DNA from: Cyanophora paradoxa
Taxonomy: Eukaryota > Glaucocystophyceae > Cyanophorales > Cyanophoraceae
Length of the DNA: 64,000 nucleotides
Direction: 5' to 3'
NCBI GenBank assembly: GCA_004431415.1
Contig: QPMI01000005.1
Location: 930,001 to 994,000, forward strand
A model generated the notes under the pieces. That model was given only the letters and a program-made list of their open reading frames with translations, searched no databases and had not been told where the DNA came from. The translations under genes were made by a program, and so were the position numbers. Of the stretch, positions 47,201 through 57,427 are shown piece by piece. Every line of letters begins with the position of its first letter. Position 1 is the first letter of the stretch.

Positions 47201-47996
47201 AGGCGTCCATTTGTCGCTCAGGATTCTGGATGGCAGTGTCCGACGAGGGGAAGGCGACCGACCTGCGAATCACATCTCTCAGCGGGGCTGCGTTTACCAT
47301 CATCGATATGGCAGGAGAGTGCGGCTTCGTTAATGTTACGCTACTAAATCCAGGCAGCCGTCTTGCGGTTTCAGGCATCACGTTCGTGGGGGGCAATGCG
47401 GGCCCTGTCCTGCATGTGTCGGCCGCGGACACAGTGCAGATTTCCATTCAAGATTGCATCTTCAGCGGCTCGGGTAATTATTACGACGCCTCCGCAAACA
47501 TCAGCTCGTCAATGTCTCTGTCTGCGACTCGGGGCGAAGGAGTCGTTGTCGCCGAGGGAGGAGGCGGGCTCAGCATCAGCCGCACCTCTTTTCTCAATCT
47601 TCGCAACCCCCGCATGCAAGGCGCGGTGGTGGCGTCGGGTGTCGGCACACTCGTCGCTGAAGGCTCTACCTTCTCCGGCAATCGTTTCGCGGGGCCCGGG
47701 GCCGCGCTCTCTGCAGAGCGCGTCGGTGCCGTCCGCATCCTTTCCAGCAACTTTGCTGACAACGTGGCTGAGCAGTGCGCTTTTTTCAGCAATATTGAAA
47801 CGCGCGTTAGGTATTGAACGCCGTTTGCAGATCGGCGGGAGGCGCCTGCTATTTCGCCGCTGATGTCATCGAGATTAGTTACAGCACATTCGAGAGGAAC
47901 GAAGCGCATCTCCGGAGCTTTGAGCCCTCTGCCCACGACGGCGGTGGTGCACTCAGTGTCCGTGTCGCATGGCTCGATTCCCTGGCCTCGCGGTGA
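26297..47996 (+). CDS. Giant multi-exon secreted/surface protein: LamG, FN3/PPC, WD40, CUB, IPT/TIG, beta-helix
   Basis: One plus-strand gene with many short introns (mostly 40-110 nt, donors GTGCGT/GTACGC-like, acceptors CAG). It starts with a signal peptide at 26297. In order I recognise two LamG-like regions (28.1-30.4 kb), FN3-like and PPC-like modules with Pro-rich linkers (31.0-33.2 kb), a WD40 propeller (33.7-34.7 kb), CUB-like modules (35.6-40.2 kb), a series of IPT/TIG domains (41.4-46.3 kb), a small cysteine cluster and a right-handed beta-helix (46.7-48.0 kb). This is an adhesion or receptor-like architecture. The sequence breaks off in the beta-helix just before a retrotransposon, so the expected C-terminal membrane part is missing. 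Exon borders are only partly determined. No relative with this exact order is known to me. Confidence 0.6.
28119..30410 (+). other. LamG-like (concanavalin-fold) region of the giant gene
   Basis: Two exons carry the C-terminal signature of LamG jelly rolls: LAEIRMWAAALTAAEVGDLY near 28180 and FKAWKQALTQAEIQDLY near 30320, each followed by a Cys-containing segment (N-x-x-SC). Upstream of the second, VTIEFWR near 29297 and FWMKPTSSGSFRTL near 29550 are typical early LamG strands. Between them lies a cysteine-containing beta domain at 28530-28927. Such domains bind sugars or proteins outside the cell. Confidence 0.55.
31000..33240 (+). other. FN3-like and PPC-like modules with Pro/Thr linkers
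   Basis: FN3-type strands are visible (GVKPGRTYTYTATYAL and PSAPELSI in the 31.5-32.5 kb exon). A PPC-like (bacterial pre-peptidase C-terminal) module follows each of two Pro/Thr linkers: EAWFRFVPLRSG at about 32545 and EAWFSFVPPYNG at about 33200. The two are evidently duplicated, each beginning with a Pro-Cys after the linker (IEPCS, LVPCS). Confidence 0.5.
33690..34732 (+). other. WD40 beta-propeller region of the giant gene
   Basis: An uninterrupted frame in copy 2 shows successive WD40 blades: GVIATGTSDGAVQLWNSVSG, VNAVDISADGALLVSASSD-type, HLIASAGDDGSIVVRAAETG, LLLSGCDGGRVKVFNIS, PLVRIWRVTDGTQMQAITGH and QLFTSSIDGLVRAFASTTG, about six or seven in all. WD40 propellers are usually intracellular; here the exon lies downstream of a signal peptide and between extracellular modules with no membrane segment seen in between. 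In copy 1 the same region (22.6-23.6 kb) is broken by one-base deletions. Confidence 0.75.
35640..40170 (+). other. CUB-like domain series of the giant gene
   Basis: Repeated exons of the form LITAPEGSFAELEI ... IFDGTDATAPVILRFSG ... FRGSAGGSKALFVVFQ have the order of a CUB domain (strand, D-G-x-x-x-x-x-x-L, SSG, VxF strand). The clearest is at 38260-38500: GTRIVASVSVSSHVDRDFVA, IYDSERLDQQALLLRTSG, TYIVFSSVAGGRASGMFVEL. Others lie near 36780-37000, 38830-39055 and 39960-40150. Splice borders with CAG acceptors separate nearly every module. Confidence 0.5.
41430..46260 (+). other. IPT/TIG domain series of the giant gene
   Basis: Typical IPT/TIG openings recur: GSISSVYRNRGAMEGGNIVT (41445), ILSVSPASGKLAGGSTVTLS (42307), VLSIAPDHGPRNVAQASVTI (42577), IENIVPQHGPNLGG (43500), AFAGFGPEPAKGYIEGGTLV-like (44000), IDAVSPQEGPLEGGTPVTLA (45140) and IDRVIPSEG (45913). 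These immunoglobulin-like domains occur in cell-surface receptors and in large protist membrane proteins. At about 46290-46510 an additional module (FVFSIPFEQALLES, LNVPRDSLRVSLIASGSAKF) looks like a SEA-type fold. Confidence 0.6.
46690..47996 (+). other. Cysteine cluster and right-handed beta-helix, truncated
   Basis: GDGCDCGCGAFDGDCAS at 46735-46785 resembles the Notch/LNR-like D-x-x-C-D-C-x-C-G-x-x-D-x-D-C motif. After an intron come GGDDMLNDGSYERPFETIAR (47085) and tandem beta-helix rungs with N/G-rich turns (FVGGNAGPVLHVSAADTVQI, FSGNRFAGPGAAL, NFADNVAEQ). Removing an intron at about 47780-47832 (GTGCGC donor, TTTGCAG acceptor) restores SAGGACYFAADVIEISYSTF. The frame ends at TGA 47994-47996, inside what should be more rungs. 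Confidence 0.6.
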
Positions 47997-48244
47997 CTTA
48001 GTGACTAGAGCTAGTTGGTGCCTGACGCAGTCTACGGTGCCTTAGCATAGTCTCTCTTCCTGTAGGTTTACCTCGCGGTAGCCTACGCTGGCCTGCCTCT
48101 ACCTATCCTAGGGGTACAGTGTCAGTAGTCTTCCGGGTACACAGAGAATACACCAGCCTGCATCTACAGCTGCTCCAGCACAGGGAGCCGGCCCCGCGCT
48201 GGACCGCGCGGGCGCCCAATCGGGTGGGAATCCTCCTATCCGAC
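47997..48244. other. Junction between truncated gene and retrotransposon
   Basis: About 250 bp with no recognisable coding sequence. It resembles neither the gene nor the retrotransposon repeats and may be a remnant of another insertion. Confidence 0.4.
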
Positions 48245-48804
48245 ATTTACGCCTCGCTTCATTCGAATGCAGAAGACCTAGCTATCTCACGCCTGGCACT
48301 GCTTAGCTAGATGCACGGGATAGCGCATCAGGTTGGGCCCTGAGGTACGGCAGCTCAAGGCTGCTTTCCCGGGAACCACGTATCATAATACGTTGGCGAT
48401 CGACCAGGGCGGATCGCCGTATGCCATTCCGGCCTCGCCCTTGCGAGTTCCGGAACAAGAACTCTCCGGGGTAAGCGCGCTAGGCGCCTGTACCCCGGGG
48501 AGGGCCGTTGCGGGTCGAGACGGTGTACCCCGCTCGGGGGTACTCCTCTCGGGGCCGTCGCGGGGCCGATCGGGGTACCCCGCTCGGGGGTACACTTGAT
48601 CGGGGCCGCTCTGACGCCGTACCCCTCTCCGGGGTACGCGTTCGGCCTCGGGCCGCGCCTTGTGGGGCCGGTTGGGGCGAACAGCGTACCCCGGGGAGGG
48701 GTACGCGGTTTCTTCCGGGTTCGGGGATCCGAAGCCGGGTACCGCCGCCGGAGGCCGCGGGGGTGAGCGTAGCGAACGCAGCACGAATGCAGTACCCCCT
48801 ACCA
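48245..48804 (-). repeat. Split direct repeat B2 (560 bp)
   Basis: Matches 49768-50327 with a constant offset of 1523 bp from its first to its last base; I saw no difference. It contains several CGGGGTACCCC-like palindromic words (48480-48710). It forms the outer 3' end of the element. Confidence 0.9.
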
Positions 48805-49452
48805 CGCGCGTAGCGTGCCCGTCGTCCGCAGACGACCATGAGACCAAGGAGTCGTACAACATACGACAACCGAGGCTCATCAAAAACCAACAGGACTCCG
48901 AGACATGCGCGGAGTCTCCCCCCGCGCCGGGGCGGCAGACTCGAAAACCCAGCAAGTTACCGCGGGAAAAACCGCGTAACGGTCATGCGCGCTGGACCCC
49001 GGCTCGGCACCCGCGGGTCCAGAGGAAAACAGGGTAAAACCAGCGGTGAAAACTCGAGATTCTCCACGAAGCCGCGCGACTGTTTCTTGGGGGCGCGCTG
49101 GACCCCGGCCCGGCACAAGTGGGTCCAGCGGACGCGCGTGGAAAACGAATGACGACCGGTACACCGAGTCTGCGCGGTTCGTGCCCGAATCTTCGACGGG
49201 ACTACTGTAAATTACCACGGATCAGCTGTGCACGACCACGTCCGCGCTGGTGGCCGGCACCGAGCGGGAGTAACATCCGGAACCGTGTGCACAGGAGACG
49301 ACAAGGAACCACGTATTATAATACCCTCGGCGAACGCTGGCGCTGGTCGCCGTATGCATTGCCTTCTTGCGCGAACTTTTCGCAGCGCCGGGGCTCGCTG
49401 GGTGGCGAGGTTCGGCGCCCCAGAAGGAAAAATCGCGGGGAGGTGGGCGGGA
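48805..49452. repeat. Extra segment inside the B1-A2-B2 block
   Basis: This 648-bp segment has no counterpart next to A1. It holds two copies of GCGCGCTGGACCCCGGC (about 48988 and 49094) with GGGTCCAG nearby, giving small hairpins. Near 49307 it carries GAACCACGTATTATAATAC, a diverged relative of GAACCACGTATCATAATAC in B1/B2, so part of it may be an older B repeat. Confidence 0.5.
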
Positions 49453-49768
49453 GCGATTTCGCTTCGCCGCTGGTCGCTTCGTGGCCTGGGGCGGCCGCGA
49501 GCGAGGCTGGGCGTGAAGGGAAACCCCGAATCAGCGTACCCCCCGGAGCTCGGCGGCTTCAAGCCCGCCGGCTCGGCCCAACGGCTAGCTCAGCTAGTCC
49601 CTTGCGGGACGCTCGCTGCAGCCTGCTGCTTATCCCGTGCTCGCCTCGCGCCGCTCCGCGGCTAGCGAGTCGCTCAGCTCTTTCGTGCCTGGCGCTCGGC
49701 TACGGTCTTCTTTGTTCGCATTCCGTCGGCGCAAAACTCGATTTACGCATTGAGAGCGCAAATCCCGA
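49453..49768 (-). repeat. Split direct repeat A2 (316 bp)
   Basis: Matches 59656-59971 (offset 10203), with one substitution seen (CGTCGGCGCAAAAC against CGTCGGTGCAAAAC). Its right end abuts B1, giving the joint CCCGATTTACG that a circular intermediate would contain. Confidence 0.9.
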
Positions 49769-50327
49769 TTTACGCCTCGCTTCATTCGAATGCAGAAGAC
49801 CTAGCTATCTCACGCCTGGCACTGCTTAGCTAGATGCACGGGATAGCGCATCAGGTTGGGCCCTGAGGTACGGCAGCTCAAGGCTGCTTTCCCGGGAACC
49901 ACGTATCATAATACGTTGGCGATCGACCAGGGCGGATCGCCGTATGCCATTCCGGCCTCGCCCTTGCGAGTTCCGGAACAAGAACTCTCCGGGGTAAGCG
50001 CGCTAGGCGCCTGTACCCCGGGGAGGGCCGTTGCGGGTCGAGACGGTGTACCCCGCTCGGGGGTACTCCTCTCGGGGCCGTCGCGGGGCCGATCGGGGTA
50101 CCCCGCTCGGGGGTACACTTGATCGGGGCCGCTCTGACGCCGTACCCCTCTCCGGGGTACGCGTTCGGCCTCGGGCCGCGCCTTGTGGGGCCGGTTGGGG
50201 CGAACAGCGTACCCCGGGGAGGGGTACGCGGTTTCTTCCGGGTTCGGGGATCCGAAGCCGGGTACCGCCGCCGGAGGCCGCGGGGGTGAGCGTAGCGAAC
50301 GCAGCACGAATGCAGTACCCCCTACCA
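49768..50327 (-). repeat. Split direct repeat B1 (560 bp)
   Basis: Second copy of the B repeat. It lies between A2 and the 3' end of the recombinase gene. Confidence 0.9.
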
Positions 50328-50562
50328 AACAAGAGTCAGGTCACAGCCAGCCAGAATAGCATACATTGCACCAATCATAAAACGCTGGAGCGGCCGGGGG
50401 GGGAAAAGAGCGGGGCCCTTTATGAGCCCCCCTTCCCCTCCGGCTCAGCATCCCCCGCTCCCTATCCTTCCCCGCCCGCGCACCGCGCGGGCCCTCGCGT
50501 GTCATTCTCGATTGCCAGTACGGCTAACCGTGAATGCATTTTTTACACGCTACAACGCCGGG

Positions 50563-51560
50563 CTAAAAGCCGAGGTCGGCGAGGTCGGAGGAGAGGAGGA
50601 ACAGGTAATCCTCGATGTACCCCTGGGGAACCGAGGAGTACAGGGCCCAACGACCGTGACGGCGGATCCAGGTCGCCGGCAGGCCGCGGCGGGCCGCAGC
50701 CGTGGCGCCGCCGCGGCGGAGGCTGTGCCCGGAGAAGTCCGCGGGGTCGTGGCCGACCGCGCCGGCCACCTCCTTCACCAGGCGCCGTAGGAAGCCGGCG
50801 GTGACCGCGGTCGACGGGTCGGAGAGACGCGGGAATAGTGGGGCCGTGGCCGGGGCGTCGGCCCGGTTCTCGCTCAGGTGGGACGCGAGCAGCCGCACGG
50901 GGCAGGACGGACTGTGGCGGGCGGGCGTCAGGTAGACGACGGCGCCGCGTGCCTCCTGGTCGGTCTTCGAGCGCCGGACGTGCAGGGCGATGCGGGGGGA
51001 CGGTTCCGTCTCGCACGTGACGTCGCCCATTCGAAGGGCGACGAGCTCTGCGCCTCGCAGGAACCCGGCGATGCCAACGGCGAGCAGCGCGGCGTCGCGG
51101 AGTCGCTGCGCCGGGGCGCGGTTGCCGAAGGAGGAGGTGGCGAACCAGGCCCGGACGTCGCCGGGCAGGAGCGCGCGGCGCTGCTGGACGGGCCGGCCCA
51201 GGCGGCGCTTCATGCCGCGCCAGGCCGTCTGGTACATGAACGAGCGCGGCTGGGCGGGGTCCACCAGGCCCCGCAGCTTGAGCTCGCGCCAGATGTGGGC
51301 CGCCAGGCCGCCGATGGTGCTCGGGGCGAGGTCTGCCCCCGCCGTGCGGCGGCGGCTGGCGGTCGCATCGGCCAGAAAGAGGAGGACGGAGCGCTCGGCC
51401 GCCGGCGCCAGGTCGTGGCGGGCGGTGAACGCGAAGTACCGGCGCGCCGCGCGCCGCTGCCCCGCCGTGGTGCGGGGCGCGAAAGCGGCCCCCTGCCAGT
51501 CGGCGAGCTCCTCCGCCGCCACGTTCGGCTCTACGACCAGAAGGTCAGCTCGAGCGGCCA
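50563..51560 (-). CDS. Tyrosine recombinase of the retrotransposon
   Basis: About 325 residues from LLVVEPNVAAEELADWQ to the stop at 50563. The catalytic set is visible: Arg in GIAGFLRGAELVALR, a Lys candidate in RRSKTDQ, H-x-x-R in SGHSLRRGGATAA, a His in RRHGRWALYSS and the Tyr candidate in GYIEDY near the C-terminus. The N-terminal half resembles a SAM-like core-binding domain. HSLRRGGAT is typical of DIRS-type recombinases, which insert the circular cDNA. There is no ATG at the domain start; the frame is open to 52245 as a shadow of RNase H, and the domain begins where the RT-RNase H frame stops (51531-51533). Expression by frameshift or reinitiation is likely. Confidence 0.8.
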
Positions 51561-54500
51561 CGGGGACGAGCCCAGGCCTATGCTCCCGGAGAAGAAGACA
51601 TGGGGGGGAAGGTCGGCGAGCGGGGCGACGGAGGCGCCGCGGGCGCGAAGGTCCGCCAGCGCGACCGACCAGGTCGTGCTGGGCTGGACGGGGAGGAGGA
51701 GGCCGAGGGGGGCCGAGGCCGGGCGATCGCGGAGCGAGGCGATCAGCGCCGGGCGGAGGCGAGAGTCGACCGTCAGGACGGTCGGCTCCGCGGGGCGGAA
51801 GTCGCCCAACCAGAGGTCGTCCTCGAAGGCGACGTGGTGGTGGGCGGCCGCGCGCTGACCGAGGAGACGTCGGCACCGCTCGAGGAGGGAGCGGTTCAGA
51901 GCCGGGGCGCGGGCGCCGTCGCGCGAGCCGCGGTCGGCGAAGACGTTGGCCTCGCCCGGCAGGTGCCGGGCGGTGATGGACACGCCGAGGGCCGCGCAGC
52001 GGTGCCAGAGGCGGACGCTCAGGTCGAAGAGGCGGGCGGAGCCGCCCCCGCGCGCCACGGCGGCGACCGCCGAGCGGTTGTCGCAGCGGATGAGGACGTG
52101 CGCGCCCGCGGGGAGCAGGGGGAACAGGTCGTCCGCCGCGGCGACGATGGCGCGGAGCTCGCGCTCGTTGCTGCTCGTGTCGCCGGCCTTCATGGGGCCG
52201 TCGGAGGCGCGCAGGGACGCCGGGAACGTGCCGAACACGGACCACGCCTCGCGCTGGCGCGTGGCGCCGGCGTCGAAGGACACCGCCTTGTCAAGGAAGG
52301 CGGCGTAGCCGTAGCCGGAGGCGTCGGTGAACAGCCGGTAGAAGGACCGCGGCGTCCAGATCGGGTGCTCCGGGGGCGAGCCGCGGCGGAGGGCGGCGCG
52401 CAGCCACTCGAGGCACTCGCGCGCGGGGCCCTCGATCGTGACCAGCGACTCGTTGAACGGGTCGGCGAGCGCGTCCGCGGTCGACATGAGGCCGAACAGG
52501 GGCCGGGTCATGAGGCGGACCGCGGGGAAGGCCATGCGGAGGGCGATGAGGGAGCCGGCGAGCTTCTGGAGCCGGCGGGCCGAGACGGAGGGCTGGTCGA
52601 GCGCCTCGTCGACGCGCGCGAGGGTTTTTGCGACCTTTTTCGCGGTGACCGCGAAAACGCCGGACTCGGGGCGCACGTCGATCACGATGCCCAGGTACTC
52701 CGTGAGCTGGGTCGGCGTGAAGTCCGATTTCTCGGAGAACGTGATGCCGAGGTCGGGCGCGATCGCCCGCAGGTGCATCGACACGAGCTCCGCGATTTCG
52801 CGGGACGGGCAGATGAACAGCCCGTCGTCGATGTACGTGCAGAGCTTGACCCCGAGGGCGGCCCAGTACTTCGCGAACGCGCGCGTGAACTTCGTGAACG
52901 CGAAGCACGCGATGTTCACGCCGAAGCAGAGCGCCTGGTAGACGTACAGGACGCCTCGCCACTCGAAAGAGAGCAGGCGCTGCGTGCTCGGCTCGAGGGC
53001 GATGTGGTAATAGCCCTTTTTGAGGTCGAACTTCACGAGCCAGCAGCCGGGCGTGAGGTACGACGCAACCTCGTCGAGCGTCTGGTACCGGAAGGTCGGC
53101 AGCCGGATGAACGGGTTCACCGGCGTCGCGTCGAGGCAGAGGCGGAATTTGTCCGGGCCGGCCTTGTCGACCACGAGGAGCGAGGCCCGGTGCCGGATCA
53201 GGCGGATGTCCTCCTCGGTCGCGACGCGCGTGACGCCGAGGGCGAGCATGCTCGCGGCCTCGCGGTCGACGAACGCGGTGTGCTCCGGCGTGCGGTAGCA
53301 CGAGTTGCGCGGCCCTTCGGGACGGATCCGGGGTAGGTCCAGCGGGGACGCGACCGGCATGCCGTTCAGAGTCTGGAGCGGCAGGCGCAGGCCCTTGCTA
53401 ATCACGATGCCCACCCAGGACGGCAGCTGCGTGCCGGCGCGGCGGAAGAAGGCGCGCCAATTGTGCGCGTGGTCCTGGAGCTGCCCCGCGCGGAAACGTG
53501 CCGCGGCGCCCGTGAAATCGTATGGGCCCGGGTCCCCGTGCGCCGCTACCAGGCGGCGCAAGCGCTCGAACGGGTCGGGGGTGGAAGCGCCTGGTGGCAT
53601 TGTACACGCGGGTACACGACGGGGGAACGGGCTCGCAGGCCCGGGGGCGGCGGGGGGCGACGCGGAGGTCGACGGGAAGGCCGCGGGCGGGGGCGCGGGG
53701 GGGCTAGTCCCGGTCGCCCTTGCTGGGCTTCTTCTTCCGTCCCTTTTTGCGCCCGTCGTCCCGGTCGTCGGGGTCATCGTCGCCGGCGGCGGGGGCGCGG
53801 GGTGCCTTGCCACCGCGGTTGTGCTTCCGGCCGCCGCGCTCGCGGCGTGCGCGGCGCTCTGCGCCTGCTCGCGCGAGGCGTCGGCGGGAGGTCTCGGAGG
53901 CGTGGGCGGGAGAGAACCTCCGGCGGCCAGGAAGGCGGCCGTCATCGCCTCGGGTGTGCCAACCGCGAGGGTGGCGGTCGTCTGCTTGTCGAACTTGCGT
54001 AGCTCGTGGGGGCCGAGGGGCGGGTTCTGCAGGAACGACGACGTGCCGCGGCCGGAGGAGCTGCGCAGGAGCTTCGCCGAGTCGGGCCAGGCCGCGACCG
54101 CCTGGCCGGCCTGGTTGAGGGAGCGGGTGAGGTCCGCGGAGGGCCGCATGTAGGCCCGGAGGACCGAGAGGGCGCGGACGGCCTCCCGTAGGCGGTGGTA
54201 CAGCGGCCGCGTGAGGGCGTCCCACTCGCGGATGAGCTCGCCGCTGCGGCCGCAGGCGCCGCCCGGCATGCGGGCGCGGATCTCGCCGATGCGCGCGACG
54301 AGGCCGATGGCGTTCTGCACGTTGGCCTGGGCGAGCCCTTGCGTCACGAGGCCCCAGCAGAACTCGATCGTCTCCCGGATGCAGAAGAGGCCGAAGTTCG
54401 CGATCATGGGCGCGACCTGGGGATCGACCGCGCCGGCGGCGCTGCCCGCGATGTTGTTGCCGCCGGGCATGAGGTAGTTGGTGAAGCCCTGCTCGATCTG

Positions 54501-55255
54501 GCGGAGCCGCTCGGCAAGCTCGGTGGCCGCGGTGTGCAGGCCAGTCTCGGCGGCGGGCAGCTGGAGGCCGAGGAGGTTGGCGGGGCGAACGAGATCGCTC
54601 GGGAGGCGGCCAGCCGGCTTCGCGGCCGACGGCTTCGCCCGCTTCGCCTCCTTCCGCGAGGGAGCGGCGGAGGCCTCGGAGGAGGAGTCGGAGTCCGACT
54701 CAGGGGAGCCGGCGTCCGACGAGGCGGAGCTGGAGTCGTCCGGGTCGGACGGGTCGCTGGGCGCAGCCGACTTCCGGCTCGGGGGTGGAGAGGCGGAGCG
54801 GGTGCGCTTGCTGCCGGCCGACTTGGTCGCCGGCGAGGACTTGCGGCGGTCCTTGTCGGCGGTCCGGTCCTTGGCGCGGTCGCAGCGCGACTCGCGGTGC
54901 TCGCGCTGGTTCTGCGCGTCCCCGGCTGTAGCGGCGCCGGCCGGGGGTCCGGTCTGGGCGGGGGCCGTCCCCGCGGTGATCGCGGGGGTCGGTGCGGCGA
55001 GCTGGAAGCCGGCCTGCGGGGCCCACGCTCCCGCCGCGGGCGCGGCGGCGGCCGCGGCGTGCTGGGCGAGCCAGACGAGATCCGGCGGGCCGTTGCCCGC
55101 CAGCAGCGCCGCACGCGTGGCGGCCCAGGGGTCGGCCGGCGGAACGAACGGGGGTCCGGCCGGCGGCTGGGGCGGCGCCTGAGCGGGCTGAGCGGCGGCG
55201 AGGGGCGCGTAGTGCGGCGCGGGCTGTGCCGCGGGCGTCGCCGACGGGGAGGGAG
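51531..55255 (-). CDS. Gag C-terminal part, reverse transcriptase and RNase H polyprotein
   Basis: A long minus-strand frame. The first third is Ala/Pro-rich with a charged Ser/Asp/Lys segment and a helical region (ANFGLFCIRETIEFCWGLVT) that may be capsid-like. The RT domain follows: FRLCLDATPVNPFI, a CWLVKFDLKKGYYHI block, LCFGVNIACFAFTKF and the catalytic YIDD near 52830. RNase H follows with its acidic residues in FTDASGYGYAAF, SSNERELRAI, RCDNRSAVAAV and ANVFADRGSR. RT copies the element RNA and RNase H removes the template. No protease or integrase core is present. The frame is open upstream to 56345, but real coding before about 55255 lies in other frames. Confidence 0.8.
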
Positions 55256-57427
55256 GGTGGCCAGCAGATGGCGGGCGGCCGCCGCGAGCGGCTTCGCGCC
55301 GGCGGCGGCCTGGGCCTCCTCGCGGGAGCGCTGGATGGCGGCCATGCGCTCGGACTCTGCCGCGGCGTGAGGGACGTGCAGCGAGGCGGGGTGCGGGGCG
55401 GACCCGTGAGGGGCGGCGGCAGCCGCACGATCTCCTTGGTGGCTGAGCGCCGCTTCGGGGCGGCCACCACGGCCTCGGGCTCCGGGTCGGGGTCCGAGTC
55501 GTCGTCGGACTCCTCGCCCTCGTCGCCCGAAGCGGGTGGCGGGGGTGAGGCCGCGCGGCGCCGCTGGGGCGGGCCCCAGTCGTCGTCGGAGAAGTCGTCT
55601 TCTGGGGCGGCCTGGCGGCGTTTGCGCTTCTCCGGCTGGGCCGGGCGCGGGGCCGGCTCCTCTGACGACTTCGCACAGTATCCAGGACGGGGGCCGACGG
55701 GGGCAGACTTGGACGGGGCCAGGCGGCGCGGTTGCGCCGGTGCCTTCTTCGTCTTCTGCTTCCCCGCCGGGGGCGGGGCCGTCTCTTCGCCGCCGGTCGC
55801 GGCGTCGGTGGCCGTCGGCGGGGGCGGGATGCGCTTCCGTCCCGTTGGGAGAAGCGAGCGCTTTGCCGTCGCCGGCGGCGGGGCGGAAGAGTTGGAGGCG
55901 TCGGGGGCGGAGCCCGGGGCGGGGGCGTCTGGATCGGCGGGGGCCGGGGTGTCGGCGCCGGCGTCGACGTCGATGACGTCGACCGCCGGCTTGCGCAGCC
56001 GAGATGACCCCCGGGCGGGCCGAGCGTAGAGGCTCCGGCCCTTCCTGCCCGGGGAATTCCAGGCCTCCTCGATCGCCCCGTGATGGAAGTGCGTCTCCGC
56101 GAGACCCCAGGGCTCAACGAGCTGGTCCCATGGAATCTCGCAGTCGGGCGGATCCAGCGGCCGAAGGCTCGCCGGCCAGGAGCGGGACGGTGCGGCCCGC
56201 GACGGGCCGGGGCAGAGGCCAAGGGCGGCGGCGTAGTCGTTGCGCAGGGCCGTGCGCAGCTCCGCGATGCCGGAGGCCGCGCCCTGCTCTTGCCCGGTGA
56301 AGGCCCGCACGAAGTCGCGGAACCAGGGCTGCAGGCCGGTTCCAAACGTCTTGGAGAACTTCTGCTTCTCCTGCAAGGCCGTGAGGCCGGATCGGCGGGA
56401 TATCGACAGCGGCCGTACCGAGTCGTGAAGCCAGGCGTGGATCATGCCGGCGCCCGCGAGGCCGGCCGCGAATTCCCACGGTAGGAGTTCGTGCGTGACG
56501 CTGTGTGTCCGCGGTGAGCCGGCGGGGTAAGAGAAACAACGCGCCGCGTCGGCGTACCGCCAGGCCGCGTCGTCGTCAAAACTCGTGGCCGGGAAGACGA
56601 GCGGCACGCCGAGCGGGTAGGCGAGCGTGTGGAACTCGAAGAGCTCGAGCTGGCGCGCGCCGGTGATACCGAAGGCCCGGAGGGCGTGAAGGACCGTGGG
56701 GACGTCGCCGAGGCGGGAGTGGAGTGTGCCCCACTCCTCCTGAGTGACGCCCAGGTCGGCGAGGTTGACGCCGGTGGCTTCGAGGCCCGAGTAGTCGTCC
56801 TTGGAGTGGATCGCGACGCAGATCGACGCGCGCGGCTGGCCGATGACGCGGATCACGTAGACCGGCACGAGCACGGCAAGGAAGGCGTGCGAGGTGTCGA
56901 ACTCGGGGGCGTCGGAGAACTGGCGCGGGATGAGAGCCGCCTGCGGGGGGGGGGCGCCCGGTGCGGCGTACCGCGAGGCGCGGGACCGTCCGCGAGCCCG
57001 CAAAGGGGAACGGCGGGAAGTAGCCGGTGAGGCGGAGAAACTTGCTGCACGCGAGGAAGCGGGAGCGTCGCGGCAGGTCGCGCCAGTAGACCCAGGCCCG
57101 CATCCCCGCCTTCGTGAAAGGTGGGGACTCGTCGAGCAACTCGTCCGCCAGCAGGTGCTGACCTGCGGCTCGTCGTAAGACGAAGCGAGGTGAAGCGGAC
57201 GGGGGCCCCGAGCGGAGGTCTAGCGGGGAGAAGGTGGCGGTGCTGCCGTGGCGCGGCCGCTGGGCGGGGCGCCCGCGCTGTGCGCATGGCGGGGCGCTGG
57301 CAAGGCCGCAGTGGCGGTCCTGAAGTCCGCCGGCCGCTAGCGCGGCCGGGTCAGCCGGGGCGGAATGGGCCTCAGTGGAGTCGCGCGCGGCGCCGGACTC
57401 TGAGCACGGCCCGCCGCGCGGATGCAT
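55255..57427 (-). CDS. Gag-like N-terminal protein of the retrotransposon (frame broken at G runs)
   Basis: A conserved-looking protein can be followed through three frames: MRAWVYWRDLPRRSRFLACS upstream of 56945, then QFSDAPEFDTSHAFLAVLVP to about 55400, then MAAIQRSREEAQAAAGAKPL to about 55255, where the polyprotein frame takes over. The shifts fall at a 10-G run (56945-56954), near GGGGCGGACCCG (about 55395) and at GGGGGAGGGAGGG (about 55248). It has a basic, Pro- and Ser-rich acidic second half and no zinc knuckle that I can see. The start is uncertain (ATG at 57427 or inside). One continuous gag-pol frame in reality is plausible. Confidence 0.5.

Noticed and set aside
48333-50804. ORFs of 88-257 residues in the B repeats
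   Set aside because: Identical in both B copies, low complexity, no domain pattern; they read through CGGGGTACCCC-type words.
52291-53336. Long plus- and minus-strand ORFs inside the RT region
   Set aside because: They are shadows of the RT-RNase H frame caused by high G+C; they lack RT motifs.
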